Of a stretch of DNA of 64,000 nt, positions 23,499-32,827 are shown in pieces. The position numbers and the translations under genes are program-made. Origin of the DNA: Flavobacteriales bacterium (GTDB taxonomy: Bacteria > Bacteroidota > Bacteroidia > Flavobacteriales_F > PHOS-HE28); assembly GCA_016699575.1 (NCBI GenBank), contig CP064979.1:806001-870000 (forward strand). The letters are read 5' to 3'. A model generated the notes under the pieces. That model was not told where the DNA came from. It saw only the letters and a list, made by a program, of their open reading frames with translations, and did no database searches. The number at the start of each line of letters is the position of its first letter. Positions within the stretch are counted from its first letter, which is position 1.

Positions 23499-25904
23499 AT
23501 GCGTGCGACAGCCCTCCTCACCGGCCTGCTGCTGACGGCCCTGGTGGCCCAAGCCCAACAGAAGTTCACTATAAGCGGCACGGTGAAGGACGCCACCAGC
23601 GGCGAGGCCCTGATAGGGGCGGCCGTCTTCGCCGACGAGGTGAAGAAGGGCGCCAACACCAACACCTACGGTTTTTACTCGCTCACCCTGCCCGCCGGGA
23701 AATACACCCTGCTGGTGCGTTTCATCGGCATGGAGGAACTGGTGAAGACCATTGACCTGAAGGCCGACACCAAACTTGACCTCGAACTACAGCCCAAGGT
23801 CCGCGAGGTGAAGGAAGCCCGCGTGACCGGCAAGAAGACCCAGCAGAACACCGAGAGCACGGACATGGGGCGCATCGGTCTGGACGTGCAGAAGCTCAAC
23901 ACCCTGCCCGCATTGCTCGGTGAGGTGGACATCCTGAAGACCATCCAATACCTGCCCGGCGTGAAGGGCAACGGGGAGGGCAACAGCGGGTTCTATGTAC
24001 GCGGCGGTGGGCCAGATCAGAACCTCATCCTGCTGGACGAGGCCACCGTGTACAACGCCAGCCACCTCTTTGGCTTCTTCAGCGTGTTCAACGCCGATGC
24101 CGTGAAGAACATCGACCTCATCAAGGGCGGCATGCCCGCCAATTACGGCGGCCGCATCAGCAGTGTGCTCGACATCAATATGAAGGAGGGCAATGACAAG
24201 GGCTTCCACGGGCAGGGCGGCATAGGCCTCATTGCAAGCCGCCTGACGCTGGAAGGGCCCATCGTGAAGGACAAGGGCTCCTTCATCGTAAGCGGGCGCC
24301 GCACTTACATCGACCTGCTGCTGAAACCCTTCGTGAACGACACGAGCGAGTTCAGCGGCACAGGCTACTACTTCTACGACATCAACGCCAAGGCGAACTA
24401 CCGCCTGGGCGAAAAGGACCGTGTGTACCTGAGCGGCTACTTCGGTCGCGACGTGTTCACCTTCAGCAACAGCAACCCCGGCGACCCGGCCTTCCGCATC
24501 CCCTGGGGCAATGCCACGGTGAGCGCGCGCTGGAACCACGTCTTCACGCCGAAGCTGTTCATGAACACCACCGCTACGTTCAGTGATTACAACTTCCTCT
24601 TCGATGCCGAGCAGGACGTGTTCCGGTTCAAGCTCTACAGCGGCATCCGCGACTACAGCCTGAAGCTGGACCTGAGCCACTACGCCAACGTGCGCCACAG
24701 CCTCAAGTACGGCGGCCAGTACACGCGCCACATCTACACACCGAGCACGGTGAAGGTCGAGAGCGACGACGTGGAGTTCGACATCGAAGAGCCCGCGAAG
24801 CTCAACGCACACGAGGCCGCCGTGTACGTGCTGGACGACATGGACGTGACCGACCTGCTGCGCGTGAACGTGGGCCTGCGCTTCACGTGGTTCGCGCACG
24901 TGGGCAACTGGCGCGAATACCTCTACGATAGCGAAGGCACCGAGATCGGCCAGCGCACCTTCAGCAGCGGCGACATCATTGCACAGTACAGTGCGTTGGA
25001 ACCCCGCATCAGCGCGCGCTACAAGACAGGCGCGAACAGCAGCGTGAAGGCAAGCTTCAACCGCGGCCAGCAGTACGTGCACCTGGCCAGCTTCAGCGGT
25101 ATTGCCCTGCCCACCGATGTGTGGGTGCCCAGCGGGCAGAACGTGAAACCGCTGGTAGGCACCCAGTACGCAGTGGGCTACTTCAAGGACTGGAAGGACC
25201 GCATGTTCGAGACCAGCGTGGAGGCGTACTACAAGACGATGGACAACCTCATCGAGTACGCCGAGGGCGCCGAACCGCGCGACAACGGAAACACGAACTA
25301 CGATCAGAACTTCGTTTACGGGGACGGCTACAGTTACGGCGTGGAGCTGTTCGTGAAGAAGACCTTCGGCAAGTTGAACGGATGGGCCGGGTACACCTGG
25401 AGCCGCACCATGCGGAAATTCCCGGAACTGAACAACGGCAATGAGTTCCCCAGCCGCTGGGACCGCACGCACGATGGCAGCTTGGTGCTCAGCTACGAGC
25501 ACAACGAGCGCTGGAGCTTCGGCACCACCTTCACTTACAGCACCGGACAAGCCGTGACACTGCCCGTGAACCGCTACTGGGTGGAGGGCCAACTCGTGAG
25601 CGAATACACGGAGCGCAACGGCTTCCGCATGGCACCCTACCACCGGCTGGACCTGAGCGCCACCCTGAAGAACAAGCCCACGCGCACGAAGAAGAACAAG
25701 GAGACAGGCGAAGAAACCGAGGTGAAACGCCGCTACCGCAGCAGTTGGACGCTCGCCATCTACAACGTCTACAACCGCCGCAACCCCTACTTCATCTATT
25801 TCGCCAACGAGGGAATCCCCAGCGAGGGCACCTTCGAGGTGACCGCCAAACAGGTGAGCCTGTTCAGCATACTGCCCAGCATAACGTGGAACTTCGAGTT
25901 CTAG
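23499..25904 (+). CDS. TonB-dependent outer-membrane receptor with carboxypeptidase-regulatory-like N-terminus
   Basis: 801 residues from the ATG at 23499. The signal peptide (TALLTGLLLTALVAQAQ) is followed by a CarboxypepD-reg-like domain (~22-105: FTISGTVKDATSGEALIGAAVF...). The plug domain (~125-230) has YLPGVKGNGEGNSGFYVRGGGPDQNLILLDEATVYN. A beta-barrel of repeated aromatic strands ends in the terminal-strand-like SILPSITWNFEF. It should import a large or complexed substrate using TonB energy. The DUF4249 lipoprotein gene follows, a common Bacteroidota pair. Substrate unknown. Confidence 0.92.
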   Translation: MRATALLTGLLLTALVAQAQQKFTISGTVKDATSGEALIGAAVFADEVKKGANTNTYGFYSLTLPAGKYTLLVRFIGMEELVKTIDLKADTKLDLELQPKVREVKEARVTGKKTQQNTESTDMGRIGLDVQKLNTLPALLGEVDILKTIQYLPGVKGNGEGNSGFYVRGGGPDQNLILLDEATVYNASHLFGFFSVFNADAVKNIDLIKGGMPANYGGRISSVLDINMKEGNDKGFHGQGGIGLIASRLTLEGPIVKDKGSFIVSGRRTYIDLLLKPFVNDTSEFSGTGYYFYDINAKANYRLGEKDRVYLSGYFGRDVFTFSNSNPGDPAFRIPWGNATVSARWNHVFTPKLFMNTTATFSDYNFLFDAEQDVFRFKLYSGIRDYSLKLDLSHYANVRHSLKYGGQYTRHIYTPSTVKVESDDVEFDIEEPAKLNAHEAAVYVLDDMDVTDLLRVNVGLRFTWFAHVGNWREYLYDSEGTEIGQRTFSSGDIIAQYSALEPRISARYKTGANSSVKASFNRGQQYVHLASFSGIALPTDVWVPSGQNVKPLVGTQYAVGYFKDWKDRMFETSVEAYYKTMDNLIEYAEGAEPRDNGNTNYDQNFVYGDGYSYGVELFVKKTFGKLNGWAGYTWSRTMRKFPELNNGNEFPSRWDRTHDGSLVLSYEHNERWSFGTTFTYSTGQAVTLPVNRYWVEGQLVSEYTERNGFRMAPYHRLDLSATLKNKPTRTKKNKETGEETEVKRRYRSSWTLAIYNVYNRRNPYFIYFANEGIPSEGTFEVTAKQVSLFSILPSITWNFEF

Positions 25905-26018
25905 GGAAGACCACAGGGACGCGGAGGCACAGAACAATAAAAGGGAGCTTATAACCAGCCTGGATCGCTTCGCGCGCAGAGCCACGCTCGCGATGACGGA
26001 GAAAGAAGAACGAGAGCC
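25905..26018. repeat. Intergenic space with two dispersed-repeat fragments
   Basis: Between the receptor and the DUF4249 gene, the text around 25910-25935 (ACCACAGGGACGCGGAGGCA) resembles the ACCACAGAGACACAGAGGCA class of dispersed repeats. The text around 25960-25998 (GGATCGCTTCGCGCGCAGAG ... GCTCGCGATGACGG) resembles another common intergenic repeat. No gene and no terminator is seen, so the two flanking genes may still be co-transcribed. Confidence 0.45.
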
Positions 26019-26996
26019 ATGAAGAAGAGCAACTTCGCAACGCACGCACTGGTGGCTTTGGGCATCGCAGGCCTTTTTGCTGCGTGCACCAAGGAGATCA
26101 CCGTTGATCTGCCACCGGCCGAGGAGAAGCTGGTGGTGAACGGCACCATCGAACCGGGCCAGCCGGCCATCGTGGTGGTCACACGTACGGAGAGCTTCTT
26201 CGAGCCCACCGACTTCCAGAGCCTATTGGGCATCTTCGTGGAGACCGCCACCGTGACGGTGGACAATGGCAACGGACCGGTGCAGCTGGCGCGGCGCAGC
26301 GGTTTCGATATCACCGGTGCGACCTTGGAGCGCGCAGCGCAAATGATCGGCATCGACCCGCAGATCATACAGATCGTGGACCTCACCATTTATGTGGACA
26401 CAACCGGCATGGTGGGTGAGGCTGGCCGCACCTATTCCTTGAACGTGCAGGCCGAGGGCAAGACCGTCACGGGCAGCAGCTTCATGCGTGATCCCGAACC
26501 GTTGGACAGCGTCTGGTTCAAACTGGCCCAACAGGATCCCGGCGACGATAGTCTCGGCTTCATCTGGCAGACCACCAGCGACCCAACGGGCCTTGGCAAC
26601 TGCTACCGCTGGCTGGCCAAGCGCATCAACGACAATTTCGAGGGCGAGCAGAAGGACAAGATCTTCATCTCGCCCGGCTTCGCGTCGTTCGAGGATGCGT
26701 TCATCGACGGCCTCACCTTCGATTGGGCCATCAACCGCGGCAGTGCACCCTTCAGTACCGCCGACGATGACGAGAACGAAGAGCGCGGCTACTTCAAACG
26801 CAACGACACCGTGGTGGTGAAGTACGTGCACTTCGGACAGGACGAGTTCGAGTTCTACAACAGCAAGGACGCCAATGCGAGCACGCAGGGCGACCTCTTC
26901 AGCACGCCAAGCAACATCAAGAGCAACGTGCAGGGCGGCCTGGGCGTGTGGGCCTGCTGGAGCGTGTGGACGGATACGCTGGTGTGCGTGCCGTAA
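26019..26996 (+). CDS. DUF4249 family lipoprotein, partner of the TonB-dependent receptor
   Basis: 325 residues with a lipoprotein signal ending GLFAAC. Family features: the mature N-terminus TKEITVDLPPAEEKLVVNGTIEPGQPAIVVVTRTESF, the beta-rich ATVTVDNGNGPVQL and RTYSLNVQAEGKTVTGSSF, and a C-terminal GDLFSTPSNIKSNVQGGLGVWACW. DUF4249 proteins are extracellular-facing partners encoded beside TonB-dependent receptors and are thought to help capture substrate. A hairpin terminator follows. Confidence 0.9.
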   Translation: MKKSNFATHALVALGIAGLFAACTKEITVDLPPAEEKLVVNGTIEPGQPAIVVVTRTESFFEPTDFQSLLGIFVETATVTVDNGNGPVQLARRSGFDITGATLERAAQMIGIDPQIIQIVDLTIYVDTTGMVGEAGRTYSLNVQAEGKTVTGSSFMRDPEPLDSVWFKLAQQDPGDDSLGFIWQTTSDPTGLGNCYRWLAKRINDNFEGEQKDKIFISPGFASFEDAFIDGLTFDWAINRGSAPFSTADDDENEERGYFKRNDTVVVKYVHFGQDEFEFYNSKDANASTQGDLFSTPSNIKSNVQGGLGVWACWSVWTDTLVCVP

Positions 26997-27020
26997 GTGC
27001 GCAGGAAGCACCACAACGAA

Positions 27021-27052
27021 AGAGGGCCGGACAATGTCCGGCCCTCTCCTTT
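27021..27052. terminator. Bidirectional hairpin terminator between convergent genes
   Basis: AGAGGGCCGGAC (27021-27032) pairs with GTCCGGCCCTCT (27036-27047) around AAT, followed by CCTTTT. It separates the DUF4249 gene from the convergent subtilase gene, which stops at 27066. Confidence 0.85.
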
Positions 27053-27065
27053 TCCCAGGATGAGA

Positions 27066-29435
27066 TCAGTGCTTGGCCTTCCGGCGCTTGCGGAAGACCC
27101 AGCTGACACGGCCTGCCTCTTCCTTGCCCACCAGCTGCCTCACGGCCACACCATGGCCCTCGAAACGCACCCCCTTCGCTCCATGCACGACTATTGCTGC
27201 CGGTATCCGCTTGTCCTTGGGAAGCCTTAGTCCCTTCAGGAAAATGCGCCGGCGCTTGGGCAACTGCACCATGGCCATGTACTTCTTCCGGTCCGCTTTC
27301 CATTCGGCGCCGAGCTGCTTGGCCACGGCCGCCCCTAATCCGATCGGAAGTTCGAACCATGGGGGCGGGCATGGCCCCAAGGGCAGGTTCAACAGGATCT
27401 CGAGATCGAACGGGAACTCCTCCTTGAACGCGCCTGCCAAATTGAACCGCAGAACGGAAGGTTCAGAAGGGTCGGGCTCCACGTCCACCACATTGAAATT
27501 GCGCCAAACAACGTTGTTGTTGTTCCTAACGAGGTCGTAGAACTGCGACCATTCCATGGTCGGTGGTGTCGGTGGTGCCGGGTCGGCGGCGTGGTGCGCA
27601 ATGGCCACGAAACAGTAATGCCCCGTGGCGGGGATATCGGCAGCGCTCCACACCAGTGCATCGGTCACCACGAGCACATCGCCTGCAGGCACGTCGATGG
27701 GTGCTGTTGTCCCGATCAAGTTCCACGACCCTGGTGCGACCAAGGTGCTCACTTCGCTCCAGTACACCGTGGCGCGCACCGAAGTGGCCGCCACGCTTCC
27801 CCGGTTCCTCAGGCGCACATGAACGAAGTTGTCCTGGCCTGCTTCCACCTGGTAACCGAGGGTGTTGCTGTTCTCCGTACCGCTGCCTTCGCCGAAAGCG
27901 GCCGTGGGATCCGCAACGGCGGTGGGCTGTACGATCACATCGGGGCTCGCACTGATGGATGAACCGCTCGGAACGGATCCATCGTCGCCGACTTGATCGC
28001 GCATGTACACATCGGGCACCAGGTCCAGCGGTCCACCCGCTCCGAGGATGGCGCGCAGGTCGGGCATCACATTGATGTTGCCGGCCCGGCCTGCCCCTTG
28101 CGCAGTGCCGGTGGCGGGGTCGCTGAGGATGGAGCGCATTTGCAGCGGCGAGAGCCGTCCACCGGTGTTCCCCTCGTACATGCCTTGCACCAGGGCCGCG
28201 CACACGACGATAATGGGCGATGCGCTGCTTGTTCCACTGAACGCATCCGTGTAGGAACTGTTGTCACCTGTTCCGGCGTCGAGGTCGCCATATCCCGCGG
28301 TCACCACCGAATCGCCCCAAGCGAAACAATCGATGCGTGAGCCGTAGCACGAGAACGACGAACGCTGGTGCGCGCCGGCGGACTCCCCGGCGCCGACCAT
28401 GATGGCACCGCTGTCGCGGAAATCAGCATGGCCGCGATCGAGGATACGATCACCGGCCGCATTGGTGTAGGCATCAAGATCATTGTTGCCATTGCCTGCC
28501 GCCTCCACCACGATGATGCCCAACGCGCTGGCCAGGCGGATCGCATCGAAATCGGCATCGTCCACCTCTGTAGGCAGGTAGTCGCGCTGCACCTCGAGCA
28601 AGAGCACATCGCCTGCGTTCATGACCGCAATAGCTGCCACGATGGCATCGGCTACGTGCAGAGCCGTTCCGCTCGCCGCTTCGTAGTGCGATGTAACGCG
28701 CACGCTCGCAACGCTGGGCGCACCGCCAACGATCCCGCGCGCGTTGTCAACCCCGGCTATCTCACCCAGGACGGCCGTGCCATGGTTCCCCTTGTAGCCT
28801 CCGATGCCGTCCCGGTTGTCGCCGTGGATGAGCGTGGGTGATGGCAGGTCCTCGTGCCCTAGGAACCAGCCTTGTTCCATGTCCACTACGGCAACGCCCG
28901 TGCCTTCGCCGTTGGGCTGGGTCCATGCCCAGCGCGCGTCGATGCCTGTGGGTGCCGCATCCAGGTATGTCTGCTGGGCAGCGTACGTGTCGTTGGAATC
29001 GTTCACCACAGGGTCGCCACCATCCAGTTCGGCGTAGGCATGATCAACGCCCTTGACCTGTTCCAGTATCTTCACAAGATCATGCAGTCGAAGGCGATCA
29101 TCGCGCATGTCGACGCGCCAGTACGAGGATAGGCTGCGCAGTGGCGGCAATTCCGAGCGACGGGCCTTGGCCTCCAGCGCCAACAGTTTTCCGCGCTCCA
29201 TGCTGTGGATCAATTTGCGCGTGGCCGGCTTGCCGAACTGCTCCAAGGCATTGTGCAGTTCCTTCAACCCGTTGCTCTTTGCCAGTGCCAGCAGGTCTTT
29301 GGCGTCCGACTTGTCAACGTTGGCGGCAAGCCGCACGATGACAGAGCCGGTGTGTTCGGGGCGCTTGCCCGGCCGCCCGTGGGCCGGTTGATCGCCGTGC
29401 GTTCCGATATCCTTTCGTTTTCCGTTGGTTTCCAT
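27066..29435 (-). CDS. S8 (subtilisin) family serine peptidase without a recognisable signal peptide
   Basis: 789 residues from METNGKRKD (ATG complementary to 29433-29435). The subtilisin triad is complete: Asp in GVAVVDMEQGW (~184), His in GNHGTAVLGEIAGV (~217) and Ser in FSGTSSASP (~400). The oxyanion-hole Asn is in EAAGNGNND. Residues ~520-640 form a beta-sandwich-like region (FVHVRLRNRGSVAATSVRATV). The C-terminus is very basic (GRVSWVFRKRRKAKH). The N-terminus is hydrophilic, with no Sec signal and no T9SS sorting domain, so it is either cytoplasmic or exported by an unrecognised route. Its promoter has the RR1-type dyad twice. Confidence 0.9.
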   Translation of the reverse strand: METNGKRKDIGTHGDQPAHGRPGKRPEHTGSVIVRLAANVDKSDAKDLLALAKSNGLKELHNALEQFGKPATRKLIHSMERGKLLALEAKARRSELPPLRSLSSYWRVDMRDDRLRLHDLVKILEQVKGVDHAYAELDGGDPVVNDSNDTYAAQQTYLDAAPTGIDARWAWTQPNGEGTGVAVVDMEQGWFLGHEDLPSPTLIHGDNRDGIGGYKGNHGTAVLGEIAGVDNARGIVGGAPSVASVRVTSHYEAASGTALHVADAIVAAIAVMNAGDVLLLEVQRDYLPTEVDDADFDAIRLASALGIIVVEAAGNGNNDLDAYTNAAGDRILDRGHADFRDSGAIMVGAGESAGAHQRSSFSCYGSRIDCFAWGDSVVTAGYGDLDAGTGDNSSYTDAFSGTSSASPIIVVCAALVQGMYEGNTGGRLSPLQMRSILSDPATGTAQGAGRAGNINVMPDLRAILGAGGPLDLVPDVYMRDQVGDDGSVPSGSSISASPDVIVQPTAVADPTAAFGEGSGTENSNTLGYQVEAGQDNFVHVRLRNRGSVAATSVRATVYWSEVSTLVAPGSWNLIGTTAPIDVPAGDVLVVTDALVWSAADIPATGHYCFVAIAHHAADPAPPTPPTMEWSQFYDLVRNNNNVVWRNFNVVDVEPDPSEPSVLRFNLAGAFKEEFPFDLEILLNLPLGPCPPPWFELPIGLGAAVAKQLGAEWKADRKKYMAMVQLPKRRRIFLKGLRLPKDKRIPAAIVVHGAKGVRFEGHGVAVRQLVGKEEAGRVSWVFRKRRKAKH

Positions 29436-29476
29436 GTGTTGGTTTGTTCCGCTCCGGCGTTGTTGCCGCAGCCCCG

Positions 29477-29575
29477 CAAATCCACCACATCGCCACACCG
29501 CAATCCATACCCGGTTCCCGGTATTTCCGGGGCCTTTTCGGGCCCTTTCCGTGCTTTTCTACCCGATCCAGGGTA
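29477..29575 (-). promoter_or_regulatory. Promoter of the S8 peptidase gene with two RR1-type inverted repeats
   Basis: On the minus strand: box TGGATTTG (29477-29484), a 22-bp spacer, then the proximal dyad ATACCCGGTTCCCGGTAT (29507-29524). A distal dyad TACCCGATCCAGGGTA lies at 29560-29575. Centre-to-centre distance is 52 bp, identical to the pair at 19018/19071. This links the peptidase to the two-component modules although it lies ~6 kb from RR1. Confidence 0.72.
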
Positions 29576-29620
29576 TGCCGCGCGCAGCGGCCTCCACTTC
29601 CGCACCCCCGAAAACGGAAC

Positions 29621-29644
29621 AGCCCCGGCCGAGGAGCCGGGGCT
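29621..29644. other. G+C-rich hairpin in the intergenic region 29576-29799
   Basis: AGCCCCGGC (29621-29629) and GCCGGGGCT (29636-29644) form a perfect 9-bp stem. There is no T run after it. It may be a terminator remnant or a read-through attenuator. Nothing else is recognisable in the remaining ~200 bp before the S41 gene. Confidence 0.5.
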
Positions 29645-29799
29645 ATTGCCGTTCAGTGGTGTTGCCGTTAGGCCGCGCGGCGTGATCCGGGGCCTGCGGT
29701 CATTCACCAATGATGTCTTCGGCCCGACCGCACGCCCACAGCGCAGGCTTCCTGCAGTCCCGATGCCTCCGGCATAGCGCCCCTACCTTGGACGGCATC

Positions 29800-31116
29800 G
29801 TGAAGCCATCGCACCTTCCACTTCTTCTGCTGATCATGCTGGGCCTGGCGTCCCGTGCGCCAGCGCAAACAGTTCCACAAGTCGCGGAGCCCATACTATC
29901 ACCGGCTGAGCTGCGCGCCGACCTGCAGCAATTGCGCACCTTGTTGGAGAAGAAGCACCCGGAGCCGTACCGCTACACGTCGCGCGAACGCATGGACCAA
30001 TGGTTCGACAGCCTGTCCAGCACGTTGAGCGCGCCGATGAGCGCTCGCGCCTTCCTCGCGCGCATCACTACGCTGTACCCGCTGCTCGGCGATGGCCACA
30101 CGATGTTCCTCCCGGCCGATGACGATGTACAGCACCGCTACCTGCCCATCGAGGTCCTGTTGCACGACGACAGCCTCCTCGTGCGCTGTGACGGCCCGGC
30201 CGCAATAGGCGTGCGCTCCGGCGACCGCATCCTGGCCATCAACGGGACCGAAGCACGTGATGTGGTGCGCGCGCTCATGCAACGGCAGATCCGCGATGGC
30301 CGCAACACCACCTATCCTGCGTGGATCCTCGATCACTGGTTCCGGTCGTATTTCCGCTTCGCCTTCGGTGAGCCCGCGTCCTTCGACATCCGGCTGCGCA
30401 CATCCGATGGCGATGAACGTTCATTGCGGTTGCCCGCTCTGCCGATGGACAGCATCAGGCTGCAATGGCGCACCTGTGTTGTTGAAGCATCCGAGGCGAT
30501 TGAACTCTCCTTTCCGGACAGTGGCATCGCCGTGCTGAAGATCCCCAGTTTCGAAGCGGCGACGCTCGCCAAGGTGAACGGCACAGCCGCACATCAACTG
30601 CGCGCGGCATTCGAGCGGATCCGCGCGAGGCAAGTGGAACACCTGGTGCTCGACCTGCGCGGCAACCAGGGCGGCGATCCCGCATTGGCCAAACTGCTGC
30701 TCGCGCATCTGCTCACCGAGCCGTTCACGCTGGTGGCTGAAGGACCTTCGAGCGGGACCACGCGACCGGTCGCACTGCCATACACCGGCAAGCTCTACAC
30801 GCTCATGGACGGCGGGTGTTTCTCCGCCACGGGCATGGTGCTCGCTCAACTGGAATTGCACGGGCGCGGCCTGCTCATCGGCGAAGAGGCTGGCGGCGAT
30901 CGCACCGTGCTCAGCGGCAGCGCGCGCACCAATGTGCTCAAGCACACAAGAATTGCATGCACCGTTTCGCGCAAGACCTGGCGGCTCGTGCACCGGCCGG
31001 ACGATGGCCACGGCGTGCTGCCCACGCATCCGGTGAACATCAGCGCCGAGGACCGGATCAGCGGACAGGACGCTCCGATGAACGCGGCCATGCGATCCAT
31101 CCGCTGCGGGCATTGA
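29800..31116 (+). CDS. S41 family peptidase (first of a convergent pair)
   Basis: 438 residues if the GTG at 29800 is used; it begins a signal peptide (LPLLLLIMLGLASRAPAQT), whereas the upstream ATG adds a hydrophilic leader. The N-terminal helical part (ELRADLQQLRTLLEKKHPEPYRY) is typical of Bacteroidota S41 proteins. A PDZ-like part (GVRSGDRILAINGTEARDVV) is at ~130-160. The S41 core has HLVLDLRGNQGGDPALAKLLL (~285) and the nucleophile region GGCFSATGMVLAQL (~345), then IGEEAGGDR. It probably cleaves peptides or protein tails in the periplasm. The next gene, in convergent orientation, is also S41. Confidence 0.87.
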   Translation: MKPSHLPLLLLIMLGLASRAPAQTVPQVAEPILSPAELRADLQQLRTLLEKKHPEPYRYTSRERMDQWFDSLSSTLSAPMSARAFLARITTLYPLLGDGHTMFLPADDDVQHRYLPIEVLLHDDSLLVRCDGPAAIGVRSGDRILAINGTEARDVVRALMQRQIRDGRNTTYPAWILDHWFRSYFRFAFGEPASFDIRLRTSDGDERSLRLPALPMDSIRLQWRTCVVEASEAIELSFPDSGIAVLKIPSFEAATLAKVNGTAAHQLRAAFERIRARQVEHLVLDLRGNQGGDPALAKLLLAHLLTEPFTLVAEGPSSGTTRPVALPYTGKLYTLMDGGCFSATGMVLAQLELHGRGLLIGEEAGGDRTVLSGSARTNVLKHTRIACTVSRKTWRLVHRPDDGHGVLPTHPVNISAEDRISGQDAPMNAAMRSIRCGH

Positions 31117-31280
31117 TCGGTTGCTGAAGCCGCAGTAGTGCCGACGCCGCACGAGGTATTCAGGCTTAGCGCCACCGGGCCGGCGGCCGCGGCAGGTTTG
31201 ATCCGAGACCGGTCCGCCTGTGCTGCTCTATTGAACGTCAGGCACGTACAAGGGACCACATCGTCACGGCCTCGCGCCGG

Positions 31281-32753
31281 TCAGCGCCACTCCAATGTGC
31301 GCCGCACATAGCTCACCCAACCCGACACCGGAATGCCCCCGTCCAGGTAGTGGTCCGGTTGCACGCCCATCACGTCCATGGGCATCGTCGGCAACCGATG
31401 GCTCATGCTCATGGTGTAGCCCAATTCAAAGCAGCCGTCCGGCGAAGTGACCAGTCGCATGTTGGACACATCGATCGAACCCATGGTGGGGTGTCCGAAG
31501 AGCTTCACTTTGGCGCTCGTGCGCACATCCAGCAGGAACTGCTCATCGGTACTGCCGTTGCCGCCGTTGCAGATGATGCCCACGCGCAGCGGAAAGGGCA
31601 GCACGGCGTGCGAGCTGTCCACTGTCCATGGCTGATCCTCCACCTCCAACCAGGTGTTCAACGCGGCCCGCATGCGCGTGGCGACATCCAGGCATTCGCG
31701 CCCATCCTCGGTGCCGCGACCGAACATGTCGGCATAGGCTTCGTAGCCGGCCGCGTTCAGCTCGGTGGCGCGCAGCTTCACGCCCACGGAACGCATGGGG
31801 CCGGAACAGAGGTAAGGGATCAAACCCGCGTAGCTCGCATCACTACCACCGGTACCGTTGCGGATGTCGATGATGAAATTCTCCGTGCTGCGGATCAGGG
31901 TATCGTTGGCCGCGAGAACGCTATCGATCAATACCTTCTGCCCGAAGGCGAACGAAGGGATGCGCAGGTAGAGCGTGCGATCGCTGAGACGCTCGAGGAA
32001 GGGCGTGTTCGCGTTGCCCGTTCGCAGGGTCACTTGTTCCTCCATCGTCAACCCGGCAGGCGGAAGTTCGCGTACCCATAGTCCGTTCATCTCCAGCAGG
32101 CCGCCGCTACCGGGAACCAGCCGCACCTGTACCGGCTCCGGACTGTGATCGCCCATGAAGTAGGTACCCGCAAATCCGTCCCCCGTGGCGGCGAACTCCG
32201 CCTTCACCTCTCCCGGCTTCCAGTTCGGGTTCGTCGAGGAAAGGATCACGGCCGCATAGGTTCCGGGTTTCGTGGCATCCTTCGTCACCGCTAAGCGATA
32301 GGCCCCCAAGGACCAGATCCCTTCCACCGGCTCCCTGCCGTTCGCCTTGCTCCATTGCTTCAGCAAAGCCGCCTCGTTCACCTTGATCGTACGACCCGGT
32401 GGTCGCGGCGCGCCACCATTCACCGGTGGTGGGCCCGCCTGTTGCGCAGCCGTGGCCTTCTCGGTCGGTTCGATGCCGATATGGCCGTGCCGGAACCACT
32501 GCAGCCAATCGTTGAGCGCTTGCGTGCAGGCGCGCAGGTCCGTGATGCCGGCCACCCGTGCGCGCGACGCCTCGGTGTGCTTGGCGTATTCCGCCGTGCC
32601 CTTGCGGTCCACCACGAGCTGGAAACCCGCATCGTTCTCCTCGAAGGTGGTCACCATCCACGCGAAGGTGGTGGGGCAGTCGCAGGTTTGGGCAACCAGC
32701 GTGCAGGTGGATGTGAGGGTGACAGCGAAGGCGATCAGCGCACGTGTGAGCAT
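31281..32753 (-). CDS. S41 family peptidase (second of the pair)
   Basis: 490 residues from the ATG complementary to 32751-32753, with a signal peptide (LTRALIAFAVTLTSTCTLVAQ). The N-terminal helical domain has WFRHGHIGIEP. The catalytic region has FIIDIRNGTGGSDASYAGLI and CNGGNGSTDEQFLLDVRT, where Ser is the predicted nucleophile, then GHPTMGSIDVSNM. It differs from its convergent neighbour, so this is not a recent duplication. The 164 bp between the two stops contain nothing recognisable. Confidence 0.85.
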   Translation of the reverse strand: MLTRALIAFAVTLTSTCTLVAQTCDCPTTFAWMVTTFEENDAGFQLVVDRKGTAEYAKHTEASRARVAGITDLRACTQALNDWLQWFRHGHIGIEPTEKATAAQQAGPPPVNGGAPRPPGRTIKVNEAALLKQWSKANGREPVEGIWSLGAYRLAVTKDATKPGTYAAVILSSTNPNWKPGEVKAEFAATGDGFAGTYFMGDHSPEPVQVRLVPGSGGLLEMNGLWVRELPPAGLTMEEQVTLRTGNANTPFLERLSDRTLYLRIPSFAFGQKVLIDSVLAANDTLIRSTENFIIDIRNGTGGSDASYAGLIPYLCSGPMRSVGVKLRATELNAAGYEAYADMFGRGTEDGRECLDVATRMRAALNTWLEVEDQPWTVDSSHAVLPFPLRVGIICNGGNGSTDEQFLLDVRTSAKVKLFGHPTMGSIDVSNMRLVTSPDGCFELGYTMSMSHRLPTMPMDVMGVQPDHYLDGGIPVSGWVSYVRRTLEWR

Positions 32754-32827
32754 GGTTGCGAAGATGCTGAAGTCGCGTGAACAGGACGCGAACTGTAACA
32801 TCCGGTCGATCTGTTCGTCATCCGCTC

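Noticed and set aside
23787..26045. Minus-strand open frame of 752 codons opposite the TonB receptor
   Set aside because: Composition is that of an antisense shadow; the plus frame has plug and barrel signatures.
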